36,732 bases of DNA from Sphaeroforma sirkka (lineage: Eukaryota > Opisthokonta > Ichthyosporea > Ichthyophonida). The notes beneath the pieces are model-generated. The model had not been told where the DNA came from. It searched no databases and saw only the letters and a list, made by a program, of their open reading frames with translations. The stretch is taken from positions 80,001 through 116,732 of the forward strand of contig LUCW03000384.1 in the NCBI GenBank assembly GCA_001586965.3. Direction: 5' to 3'. The position numbers and the translations under genes are program-made. Position 1 is the stretch's first letter. The number at the start of each line of letters is the position of its first letter. Of the stretch, positions 1-9,318 are shown one piece after another.

Positions 1-552
1 TTTATTAGAGCGAGGAGTGTCAAGATACAAAGCATATGTGGGAAGTTCGCACAGTACAAACTTTTTAGCTGCTACTTACAAACCACCAAATTATCGGACC
101 TGAATTATAAGAGTCTACGACCCAGTTGAGGCCAGTCCGGACCCCCCGGCCCCCCCTCCCCGCCCATTGCGGCAGTATTTACCACGGGCCACGCCGCCAC
201 CGGTATCCAGGTTTTTTATATAGTTTTTGTATAGTCTTATTTTGTAAAATAAAAGTGAGTGACAACAGTCCCGCGAATTCCGTCTGCCACTGTCCTCTGT
301 GGTGACTATTAAAACACAAGGCGAGGGGCGAAGAGATGTATAACTAACTGATTATAAATGAGAAACAAGAATCAGTATGAACAACATTCTTATACCTCGT
401 TCCGTGTTGGAATATAAACGATGTTTTTTATGTTCAACATACTCAAGGCAAGCAGATCTGTTACTTAAGTTTAATACTTTTATTTATAAATTGTGCAGTG
501 TATTGAACAAACTAATTCGTTGAAGGTCTTTTTCAAGCCGAGGTCTATTGAT
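1..552. other. No gene recognised; GC-rich patch
   Basis: No convincing gene is seen. A C-rich patch at about 137-215 (runs of six or seven C) interrupts otherwise AT-rich sequence. It lacks a long frame with a credible start, so it is left uncalled. It could be a piece of an exon or of a repeat entering from the left. Confidence 0.4.
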
Positions 553-1665
553 CTACGTATTTGTACTCAACAAGTAGTAAAACGTCATGGACTGCGCAAC
601 CTGGTAGCACCAGCTACTTTCATTGCTTTGATCCTTGTCGGCACATTCCTTAGTGCCAGATACATCAGGAATTTTAGCTAGTTTTGCAATGCAATCTTTG
701 CCATTGGCGTACGTGTCACACTTGCCAACTGCATCGCCAGCCATACAATTGGTAAGACCCGTTGATTGTTCGTAAAAAGCACGAATATACATGCCTTGGT
801 ACTGTGAAGTCGATTCATGGTCCATTCGCAAGCACATGGCTCCGTCACGATTAAGGTCGAAATCCGGGCATCGTATTTCATAATATACTGAGCCGCCCGG
901 CAGTTTGATACCGTATTGTACTCCTTACAGGCCGAACGATTTGTATTCGCTATACAAGTTTTCCCGTGCTGAACAGTCTCGGTTACATACCACTTGCTAT
1001 CAGATACCTGTACACAGGCCAAGCGCTGAAATCCAGGATGATGTTTTGAGGCTGCTGGATTGAAGTATTCATCCACTACGTTGACGTACCAGATCACATC
1101 GGCACGTGGGTATTTGTACCTGAACCTTTCGCCTCCGTCACCTCTGTTGGTTTGGGCTTGTCTCCTTCATCAAAGTTTTGAAACAGCAACTTAGCCACAT
1201 ATCCACTGCAGGGTCGAACTGATGCGTATCCTTTATCTCAGCCGAGGCACAGTTCTCCGGATTCTGTAGAGGGGCATGCCTTGAAGTATTGCGAACTATC
1301 CTCTTCAGCACACACACCAATCGGGGGATTTTCAATCCTCAGCTCATTCGTGGTTGAAACAGGTGTGAACAGCTGACCATTGCATGCACCGATTTCCACT
1401 GTGGGGAATCCATTGGACGTTGCGAGTATCAAGCAATTACCGTCTGCGGTCTTGAACTCGCTCGCTCTATCCATGGCGGTAAACCTTGTAAACTGCAGAG
1501 TCTCAGCATTGTAGCCTTTCCATTCCAGATATCCACCTGACCAAGTCAAGGGATAGTTGTAGGTATTATCTCATTATAGTCACCTTCTGCTTGGCGTCTG
1601 GCAATACTGGTGCCTGATACAAGCAGTGTTGCGCACAATAATAGTGTTGTTTGAGTGAATACCAT
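553..1665 (-). CDS. Secreted cysteine-containing protein, five predicted exons
   Basis: Family not recognised. The start ATG at 1665 opens a signal peptide (MVFTQTTLLLCATLLVSG, then a likely cut near residue 22). Predicted exons are 1665-1584, 1536-1251, 1205-1120, 1075-929 and 887-553, giving about 311 aa. Every join is GT-AG and in phase: introns of 47, 45, 44 and 41 nt (1537-1583, 1206-1250, 1076-1119, 888-928) each remove a stop or restore the frame. A further 39-nt in-frame GT-AG segment inside exon 4 (CAG|GTATCT to TTCAG) may be another intron. The mature part has many Cys spread over its length (for example GVCAEEDSSQYFKACPS and CMAGDAVGKCDTYANGKDC), which suggests disulfides in an extracellular protein. 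The C-terminal exon end is the least certain. There are no neighbours of related function. Confidence 0.68.
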
Positions 1666-2782
1666 CTTCAGCGGGTTGTGTTTGAGATGCTGTTATGTAT
1701 GAACGAGTAATTGAATATGTTGTAATGACAATGACTGTGATGGGCGTGTTTAGATTTATAGTAATTGTGTGTATGTACATAGCTTTCTTTGAGCCTCTAT
1801 TTATCCTCTACAGATTGAAGATTTCCGTTTTATGCTCCCTAAGCATTTCAGCATTTTGAAACAGTAAACACGCCTGTGAGCAAGAAAAGCCGAAGAATTT
1901 ACTCCTGGAAGCCCAACCAATTTTTTGATTACTATAGAGACTAGAGAGTACTTTACTTCAGTATACATGTCAGTGACATCACGGTATGTTCACATTCTCA
2001 ATTTCTCATGTTATCTATACGATTCTAGAAAATATGAGACATAGCGATTGGCATTCTATTTATAACCTAATATAAGGAGTGCTCGGAATATATATATTTC
2101 TATTATTGACGTAACAAATATTTATTTTTTTAACAATATGTGCTGTATTTTAGTTTTTTTCTTCTTTTTTGGAAAGAAAATAAAAATAGTTTGACACAGG
2201 CAGTCTGACAGACCACTCTGACACTATGACAGTCATATCAGTATAAATATTTTTATTTTTATAAAATGTAGAACACGCATAGGACGCCGCGGGGACTGAA
2301 AACGAATATTCGTAGTATATTTGCTCATATTTTGAGCCATATTCAAGACTAAAAAAGTGGTATAATTTGTCTTTTTTTTAAACCAGTACAGTGAGTACAG
2401 TGATGCACGCCCTTGGCCCCATCATAAATACATTATTACTTCTTAAAGGTGGGACTCTATGGGGGTTCACAAATGGGTCAAATAGCGTCACGGACGTTTT
2501 TGATTTTTTGATTATGTCTTGAGCGAGCGAAGCGAGCATTTTGATTAATTTCTGAAGGGTAAAGGAAGAAAAAGGAGGACCTTTTGGAGCGTGCAGCGCT
2601 CTAGGCTGGCTTCGGACTAAGAGCAGTCCGTTTGGAGGGGCACCGCGTGTCATCAGTCTCACAAAAATAAAACAGCAACAAGACAATCATCAGTCTCACA
2701 AAAATAAAACAGCAACAAGACAACATAAATACCAAGAAGTTCACATAACCAATTCAGTTGATAGCCTCAATACTATCACACA
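1666..2782. other. Intergenic region with a G/C-richer block
   Basis: Mostly AT-rich sequence without a credible gene. A block at about 2430-2650 is richer in G and C, contains GAGCGAGCGAAGCGAGC near 2521, and is open on the minus strand (2378-2686). I could not assign that frame to any family, and it may be a repeat fragment. Confidence 0.4.
2651..2723. repeat. 37-bp direct tandem duplication
   Basis: The sequence beginning CATCAGTCTCACAAAAATAA occurs at 2651-2687 and again at 2688-2723 with no visible mismatch. It is a recent tandem duplication just upstream of the small lysine-rich ORF. Confidence 0.9.
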
Positions 2783-3055
2783 ATGCAGCCAACAAAAAAA
2801 AAGAAGCGTGAAGTAGGATCAGGCGGTACCTGAGTGGATGCAGGACGGAAGAAAGCATCTTCAGTGATTACAACAAGCCTTCCAAGAGGCCAGACAAATT
2901 TATTTGGCGGATTGGCAACCCTGTCGGATGCGAACCAACGTGCGCAAGCAGAAGTTAGTGGTGAAAATAACATAGCATCTCGAAACCTTGACGCAGATAC
3001 CGTTCTAGCACGCGAAGTTGATACTTTACTAGATGCTACAACAATAAACGACTAG
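2783..3055 (+). CDS. Small protein with basic KKKKR N-terminus, probable 39-nt intron
   Basis: Not recognised. ATG at 2783 gives MQPTKKKKREVGSGG, a basic stretch of the kind found in nuclear localisation signals. The frame then meets TGA at 2831. Removing a 39-nt GT-AG segment (GTACCTGAG to CTTCAG, about 2825-2863) deletes the stop and keeps the frame, running to TAG at 3053-3055. The result is about 77 aa, ending in an acidic stretch (DADTVLAREVDTLLDATTIND). Tiny introns of this size recur in this window, which supports splicing. The alternative is a decayed ORF with a real stop. It may belong with the 3356-3874 ORF. Confidence 0.4.
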
Positions 3056-3355
3056 ACGCGATTGCCTTGTTTTAACTGAAAAATACCCCATTCTTTTTGT
3101 CAAACACGAAAATACTTTAAAAATTTTCCAAACGCAAAAGTACCTTAATTCTCTGCACTTTTTCAAATTTCAAAATCTGAAATCTTGGCTCAAAAAAATA
3201 TTTTTAAAAATAAATTCAAATTCTGGCTTCAGAAACCTGGCCCAGATATTTGCTTCAAACCAATATTTCAAATTCTGACTTCAAATCATTTTCCAACTGT
3301 TTCATTTCGAAAAAAACAAAAACTGTTTCAATAGCATTTCAACAAACAAAAAATT

Positions 3356-3874
3356 ATGAGCCCCTGGAACTTGACCGGAGATTTGGGATCAAAATTTTTC
3401 GCCGAAAAATATACAATATGTGCGTTCGCCGACCAGACACCCAATCCTGATCTTCCGACTACACTTGATAATCCAATTGAGACAACATCGAATATAATGG
3501 TGGCGACTGCAGTACCAATCGATACAGATGTCAACTTGACTACTTCTAACAGGGTAGTACAAACCTCCTTTGACATCTTAACTGAAGACCTGCCGATAGA
3601 CACAGACCCACACCCATCAAAACGTAGTGCAAGGCAGACTCATGCCGAACCTGGCACGAACTACAACTCGGCTCCCAACAGAGTTGCAGATGACATTGAA
3701 AACATCTACACTAAAGTGAGTCAATTGTGCGATAACTCCAGTCCACTTCTGATATTAGAGTATTTACGCGGACCGATGTGGATCCGAACTCCCGATCTAT
3801 CTCTTCAACTGTGTAGTGCCATCGATAGGAAGTTAGAATCCAACTCTTCACAATCTATCACAGACTCAAAGTAA
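3356..3874 (+). CDS. Unrecognised 172-aa ORF
   Basis: The frame runs from ATG at 3356 to TAA and is one of the longest unbroken frames in this part. It is rich in Thr, Asp, Pro and Asn in its first two thirds (low complexity, probably disordered). It ends with a more ordered-looking stretch (PLLILEYLRGPMWIRTPDL) of hydrophobic and basic residues. No domain is recognised. About 90 bp downstream is a sequence also found after the non-LTR retrotransposon fragment near 23 kb, so this ORF may be part of a mobile element (an ORF1-like protein, for instance). That link is inference. Confidence 0.45.
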   Translation: MSPWNLTGDLGSKFFAEKYTICAFADQTPNPDLPTTLDNPIETTSNIMVATAVPIDTDVNLTTSNRVVQTSFDILTEDLPIDTDPHPSKRSARQTHAEPGTNYNSAPNRVADDIENIYTKVSQLCDNSSPLLILEYLRGPMWIRTPDLSLQLCSAIDRKLESNSSQSITDSK

Positions 3875-3959
3875 CATGTCCTAGTTGCAAGTCCAATAAC
3901 ACGACAACTAGTGTTAGCGTGTGGTATGTGGAGTATAGTAAAGTGCTAGTGTATCTAAA

Positions 3960-4110
3960 GTATGGTGCATTCGAATGAATTTATTTATGATCTTACCCTC
4001 ATTTATATACTGATGGTGTTTGTACTGGTGATCAACCACTTGGGTTGGCCAGGGTAAAAACTCATATGATCAGTATGAGAAACCTTATGCAGAACACTTT
4101 AGCACTCGGA
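3960..4110 (+). repeat. Dispersed repeat, copy A (3' region of an element)
   Basis: This block aligns with 22990-23135. The best part includes GGGTAAAAACTCATATG and CAGTATGAGAAACCTTATGC, with scattered transitions. Both copies follow the end of an ORF in the same orientation, as expected for the shared 3' untranslated region of one retrotransposon family. The Ty3 element at 4134 is inserted just beyond it. Confidence 0.75.
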
Positions 4111-4133
4111 TATATTTTCTAGGAATAGATTAT

Positions 4134-4728
4134 TGTAAACTTCGATGGAAATTACTAGGTTTCAAACTATATTAAACTAAAATACAATTTAGTCAGTTAG
4201 GATTTAGCAGTGGTAGCTTGTGTAAGAATGATCGGGACTGCCTCTTGTTAAGAGCCTAAATATCCTCGATCACACAGGGCGTACCTCTAGCTGTTCTTTA
4301 TTGAATAATTTTCACTAGAAGTACTAAGTGTTCATGACCACTTGCCTAATTTGTAAATAGACATAATAACGTAAGTCACGTTAATACATTAGCTGATATA
4401 AATAAAGTTCCATCTGAAGAAAAGTTAAAAAAAGAAAAAGACTTATTGGATTTTGGAGATTGGCGGGAGGACCAAAATCTATAAGTAGTAGTTCGGAGAT
4501 TATAAAATTTAGTTTATAATATCCTACATCTACTAATGTCTCAAATAGGTCCAAGTAGATGAGTCATACCAAATACTCAGGCTATTGGAGCCATCAAAGT
4601 GAATTTAGAACACTTTGGAAATATTGGAAAAAGAGCTTGTACTAAATTATTTAAAATACAAATAAAAACCAATGTAGTATCTCAATTGATCTTGATATTT
4701 TAGACTGACCGGAGGCCGTATTTCTACA
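4134..4728 (-). repeat. 3' LTR of the Ty3 element
   Basis: A 595-bp repeat bounded by TG and CA on either strand (plus-strand ends TGTAAAC and TTCTACA). It matches 12810-13371 with one substitution (A/T in the CATACC context near 4571) and a 33-bp segment absent from the other LTR. On the element strand it holds an AATAAA (plus-strand TTTATT near 4298-4303) and TATA-like stretches near 4503-4520, fitting polyadenylation and promoter roles. Confidence 0.95.
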
Positions 4729-4855
4729 TAGCCCCCAGTAGCTTTTAGAACTACGAACGTACGTTAAGATACGATCTAGTTGGTAAAGCGAAAACCAAAG
4801 TAAAAACGGTTTCGGTCATGACTTATCTAGTAAGTATGTGCCTATATGTACGAGT

Positions 4856-5060
4856 TCAAGACTCATGTTGTACTCTATGTCGTTTAGTATTTGGTCCAGT
4901 AACCATTTCCGATGTAGGCGCCTTACGTTTATTATTTGGTAAGGTAATAGCCAAAGGCTGTTCTTCATTAGTAAGTAAGTTTGAACAATTTTCTGCACTG
5001 TTGGTAAGCAGATCAGAAAGTTTAGTCACGTAGGAAGTAGGTGGCAAATAGGGAATTTCA
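4856..5060 (-). pseudogene. Basic C-terminal tail of the Ty3 polyprotein
   Basis: This frame continues the chromodomain frame after a single in-frame TGA near 5060. It encodes a tail with two basic clusters (NNKRKAP and NTKRHRVQ) of nuclear localisation type. It ends about 130 bp before the 3' LTR, as expected for the pol terminus. A C-to-T change in a CGA codon would explain the TGA, but an authentic stop is equally possible. Confidence 0.4.
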
Positions 5061-5062
5061 GA

Positions 5063-5431
5063 TCAGTCAGGGTTTGTAGTCACCTGAGGAAACCCTTTTC
5101 GTTTATCTCGTGTGTTCTTATGTAAACGCTTGTTCCATTTCTTATTAAAGATACGAAGAAAGTCGCGAGATTCACGAAATGCATCGGAGGTTAGCCAAGC
5201 TACTGTCCCATCCATGAAACGGGTCTTGTAGTAAGTGTAACCGTCTTCGGATGTTTTGTCAATTATATCTTTGACTTGTGACTCCATGACTGGTACATCA
5301 GAATCAAATGAGCGAGCGAATGAGAGTTCGGAGGTAGGGATACGGTGAGTGCCTAGATTGGTTGCGCTAGTACCATCAATGTTATTCACTTCGTAAGTAT
5401 CACTCTTTCTCATCATGGTAGGAAATAACAA
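5063..5431 (-). pseudogene. Chromodomain-like segment of the Ty3 polyprotein
   Basis: A 122-aa frame. Residues about 48-98 (MESQVKDIIDKTSEDGYTYY, then FMDGTVAWLTSDAF) have the spacing and aromatic pattern of a chromodomain: a short beta strand with an Ile-rich core, a YxxKxRFxDG turn and a W-L-T segment. In chromoviruses this domain steers integration towards marked chromatin. It is out of frame with the upstream integrase frame (overlap at 5400-5431). The assignment rests on motif shape and position, since no canonical aromatic cage can be proven by eye. Confidence 0.55.
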
Positions 5432-5660
5432 AAGGTCCTATCGTCTTAGAAGAGAGTTCGGTAACGTTGGCGTTTCGATTTATAATGTTAACGTAATCGC
5501 CGACTTTGAACTGAACAATGTTCTTAGTGTTATTCCATCGGTCATACGCTTTAAGTAGGACGCGATTCTTGTGCTCGAGTAAACAGGGGTAAACAACGTT
5601 CTGCATATGCTCGATCTTTTGTAGCCACGGGTAGCGTGTTTCTCGGGCGCAGTTTTATCA
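5400..5660 (-). pseudogene. Integrase C-terminal GPY/F-like region
   Basis: The minus-strand frame (ORF part 5606-5400) encodes AYDRWNNTKNIVQFKVGDYV followed by KTIGPFVISYHD. The F-x-VGDYV and GPF signatures are those of the GPY/F module at the end of Ty3-type integrases. It lies in a different frame from the catalytic core, with the break near 5650, so a one- or two-base indel separates the parts. Confidence 0.72.
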
Positions 5661-6530
5661 AACGTTGCTTGTAATTCACTATAGCGGCCAAAGAAATAGT
5701 GAAACGGGAGTGTTCCAGTTTGAGGATTCATGCAGTTATTCATTTGAGTCTGAACCCATTTCAAATGATAAGGCCACATATCCTCAACGTCGTCTAGTGC
5801 GGTACGCAAGAGTTTCTTAAGTTCTCTATGACGTGTCTCATTTGCACCCTGCGTTTGAGGTTTGTAAGGAACACCACGCCTATGGGTCATGCCTGATACG
5901 AGTATAAGTGCCTCCATTACGTCGGTACAAAACTCACTACCGTTATCAGAACATAGTACTCGGGGGAAACCGAAGTCATTAAAGACGTGATAGCATAATT
6001 CTGCCACTGTTTGTGGACATTTGTTCGGTATTGCATAAAGCAAGTTATAGCCCGAAGCCACACATAAGAAATGACAGATATATACATCGCCAGTATGCTT
6101 GGATCGCGGGAGTTTAACCAAATCGACTATGACTCGGCGCATCGGTTGGTCTTCTGTCACACTTTTTAGGGGTGCCCAACCGTATCGCTTGATCTGGTTC
6201 TTTTCACAATCAGTACAGCGTCGGTATACTTCACGTATGGTTTCTTTCAGCACCGGGTGATCAAGCCCTGCACGAATAGCCATTTTATAAGTATGCTCAT
6301 ATGCTCGATGCGTTAAATTATGTATAATTTTAACTCTACTTTCGAGCTCCTCTAAGTCAGTCAGATTCTGCGTAACGCTAGCTGGATGAACCATAGTCCT
6401 GTTGGAAAGGGCAACCTCAGTATCAGGAGGGGTAGACTCCTGAGATACATAATTGACAACATTGGATTGTTGAAGTATCTTCTTCAGTTGTTTCGCAACT
6501 CCTGGCTGTTCTTTAAGCAGCGCTTTAAGT
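5480..6530 (-). pseudogene. Ty3 integrase: zinc-binding and DDE catalytic core
   Basis: The 304-aa frame 6394-5480 extends upstream to about 6530 in the same frame. Numbering from the Met at 6394: an HHCC zinc site is seen as H29, H34, C60, C63 (YRRCTDCEKNQ). The catalytic triad reads D91 (VIVDLVK), D150 (LCSDNGSEF) and E186 (QGANETRHRE), with exactly 35 residues between the second D and E. This enzyme joins LTR ends to host DNA. The frame leaves the correct register after about residue 240 (near 5650) and reaches the upstream RNase H frame only across breaks near 6525 and 6590. The catalytic residues are intact. Confidence 0.92.
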
Positions 6531-6585
6531 AGTTAGAGTGCGAGCTTCAGGTTCTCTTAGAGTTTTGAGTCTTTGATCCATGGCC

Positions 6586-7605
6586 TTAGCTAGTTCCATG
6601 TTTTTTACGATCTAATGCCGTTTCAATCGGCATTACCTCGACTGCGATCTTGTTGGGTGCATGTGTTGTACGAGTCTTGAGCTTTTGTTCAAACTCTTTA
6701 GACTCCTCTAGTTTAGCTAAGAATTCGGTTGAGGGTTTCCACTTAGTGGTACCTGCAGGACCGATGCGACAAACAATGGTGTGTTTCCAAGGCGTCTTCT
6801 TAATAGAATAGGATCCCTGATACAAGAACGTGTCGGTTTCACGGTCGACATAAATAGGTTCGTCTTGAATCATATTAATTAAATCACGTATCCATGGGTC
6901 GGAGTTACGTAAGGGACAACACAGCGTAATGGTAGATTTAGTAATATTAACATAATTTAACAACTGTGCGATAAGTTGACAAGGTGGGTTAGCCCACGCA
7001 TTATGCTTTGATAAGTCAAGCTGAAATGCATCACCTTTAGGATGAGTCAACGACCTATATTCAGAAACCTGTTTGTTATGTTCTGCGGCGAACATACCAA
7101 CAGTAAATGGACCCCATCGTGATTGAGCGAGGTTAAACCATTTCTTATTTAGCATCCAATCGGTTGCTAATAACTCCTTGACTGTTTTCTGGTAGTCGGG
7201 CACAAGTCGAGAGAGCATGTCAGGAAGATGGTTATGTATTCCTGGAATGTGTGTTATATTAAAGGCGAACTTGGCAATAATGTCATGCCAGCGGCTCACC
7301 AACTGTGAATCAGGGTTCATATCTTTTAAGTATGTTAAAGACTTTTGATCACAGGCGACAGTAAAGTAACTTCCATAAAGGTAGTCTTTAAACTGTCTTA
7401 GCGCAGTAACTATAGCAAGGAGCTCTTGTTTAACGGTAGGGTAATTCCGTTGACTCTTATTATAACTCTTGCTAAAGAATTGTATGTAGCGCGGTTTACC
7501 ATTTATCGTTTGGTAAAGCACTCCACCTACCGCTCGATCTGAAACGTCGGTTGCTACTTGGAATGGGACACCATCCACAGGGTACTGCATGATGGGTGCG
7601 TCCAT
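6586..7605 (-). pseudogene. RNase H plus Dam-methyltransferase-like domain of Ty3 pol
   Basis: A 339-aa frame. RNase H occupies residues 1-133, with acidic residues D20 (VATDVSDRA), E61 (VKQELLAIV), D86 (VACDQKSL) and D129 (HLPDMLSR), and the HIPG motif at 119-122. Residues about 150-270 are unusual: WGPFTVGMFAAEHNKQ, YRSL and AWANPPCQLI follow the pattern of the Dam-type DNA adenine methyltransferase-like domain known downstream of RNase H in DIRS retrotransposons (DVDLFAS...N...NPPW). Here the NPPW position is NPPC, while the fragment at 14451-15004 keeps NPPW. The region after 270 has no recognised fold. The frame starts by a break from the RT frame near 7605. Confidence 0.85.
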
Positions 7606-8180
7606 TACTTTTACTTTTGACTAGTTTAAATGCATCATCACATTCTTTAGTCCAAAGCTTTCCCAAAGGTCCTTTGTGCAGCCGTAGGTGACTGAAAGGC
7701 TTTAAGTAATGAGAAAGATGCGGTACCGAATCCGAGAAGAAGTTAACAAACCCACACACAGAGTTCACATCTCTTCCAGTAATTGGTGTTGATAAATCCA
7801 ACAGAAACTGTTTCTTGCCAGGATCAATTTCTACCCCTGCTGCAGATACTTTGTAGCCAAGTAAGTGTATAGTATCTTTAGCAAAAGAACACTTGTCTTC
7901 GTTAATCTTAAGTTTAGCATGATTAAGTCGCTTTAAGACTTCTTTAACGAGTTTAGCATGTTGATGTGCTGTCTTTGTAAAGATAACTATATCATCTAAA
8001 TAGACTGATACGTTATACGACAGGTCCGCAAATAGTTCCATCATAACTTGTTGGAAGAAAGAAGGTAACATGTGTAAGCCTTCAGGTGCACCTTTAAACT
8101 GGTACTTCTTACCTTGCCAAGTAAAGGAAAAGTATTTCCTATGAGGCTCATATATCTGTAGTTGATGGAATGCAGCTTTT
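7496..8180 (-). pseudogene. Ty3 reverse transcriptase, palm and thumb with YLDD
   Basis: In the minus frame 8071-7496 the catalytic box SVYLDDIVIF is complete (Y24, L25, D26, D27 from the Met at 8071). It is preceded in frame by KGAPEGLHMLPSFFQQ, the usual fingers-palm segment. It continues to the thumb (HLLGYKVSAAGVEIDPGKK). The frame is separated from the upstream RT part by a one-base break near 8205 (AAAA run) and from RNase H by another at about 7605-7620 (AAAAGTAAAAG). Both breaks lie at short A runs. Confidence 0.93.
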
Positions 8181-8184
8181 AAGT

Positions 8185-9069
8185 CTATCTTGGAAAAGAT
8201 AGTCGCACCTCCATTTTGCGTAGTATCTCGCTTATCTTAGGTAAGGGAAAACTATGTTGCGGAATTAGTTTGTTGATTGGCGACAGGTCTAGTACTACTC
8301 TTGTTTTACTAAACGTTCCATCAGATTTATATTGATCGACCGCTAAGAGAGCTAAGTTAACTGGGGTTGCATCATAATTGATTTCAATTAGACCCTGTTT
8401 TAACCAATCTTCGATTTGGGTTTTGACAACGTCTTTGTGTCTCCAACTCACGTAGTTATGTGAAGGACACTTTAACTTAGAGAAGTCGACGTTTGTTAAG
8501 TCAAGTCTAACGTACCCATTAGAGAACTTAAACATACACCAGTCAGTTATTGCAATCTTCCTGTTTTGTATAATTAAGTCAATAATTATATCGGTGAAGT
8601 GCGGAATCATATCCTTTGCTTCACCTTCCGGAGGTTTAGGTATCTTTAACATATTATCATCTGACTGATCTTTATTCGGGTCCAGCCCATTAGGCAGACC
8701 AGTGAGTGTTATACCTAAACTGAGAAGATCAGTCATACCTATAATTAAATCGTATTTCTGAGACATGTCAGTAACGATTAGGTGAGTCTTCACTTCTCTT
8801 CTATCTGACAGCATTATGTGTGCATAGTCAATGGCTTGTTCGCAAATAGTAACTTTGCCATTTCCCAAGATTAAATCAGTTGTTTCGTTATGGACAGCCA
8901 TATCTGTAGCGTAGGCTACTCGGCATGAGATAGCAGAGACTTCAGCCCCTGGATCAAATAGTGCCATAACTTTTTCTCCATTTACGAAAACTGTTTGAAA
9001 GATACGTTCATCTCCTTTGGTATAGATTTTATTGAACATTTTCTCATAATCTTGCTCTAGTGCGCACAT
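8185..9069 (-). pseudogene. Ty3 aspartic protease and N-terminal RT
   Basis: A 294-aa frame. The protease is at residues about 20-140: catalytic motif ALFDPGAEVSAIS (D39-P40-G41, where DTG or DSG is usual) and the flap-distal DLIIGMTDLLSLGI. RT fingers start near residue 200, with QGLIEINYDATPVNLA and RVVLDLSPINKLIPQ matching the GIIE...SPxxSP and R..xDxRxLN boxes. Upstream, only one TGA (near 9080) separates this frame from the nucleocapsid frame, so Gag and Pol are in the same register. The last residues (KMEVRLSFPR) are out of register after an A-run break. Confidence 0.9.
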
Positions 9070-9078
9070 ATGGTACTG

Positions 9079-9318
9079 TCAGTGCTTAACTTGGACGTCT
9101 GGTAAGTCCTTGCAATCCTCTTTGTGCCAACCGTTAGTACCCTTGCAAGTAGCACACTCTTTCATATAGTGTCCAAAATCTGGCTTGCCTGGTGCACACT
9201 TAACAGGGTCGTGTCTACCATTCCACTTGCCATTACGTTTTGTGAGGTTGTAACCACACTTCTTGCAAGGCGCTCTCACCTTCTTATCACCTTTCGGTTC
9301 GGTAGAAGTAGAGCCAGT
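9079..9318 (-). pseudogene. Gag nucleocapsid-like double zinc finger
   Basis: The frame 9279-9079 (open upstream to about 9318) encodes CKKCGYNLTKRNGKW, then HDPVKC, then CATCKGTNGWHKEDC. These give CX2C-X14-H-X4-C and CX2C-X6-H-X3-C. They are like retroviral CCHC knuckles but with longer spacing than CX2CX4HX4C. The surrounding Lys and Arg content fits nucleic-acid packaging. It follows the capsid frame across a one-base shift at a run of G (near 9325-9330) and precedes the protease frame after a single TGA. Confidence 0.72.
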
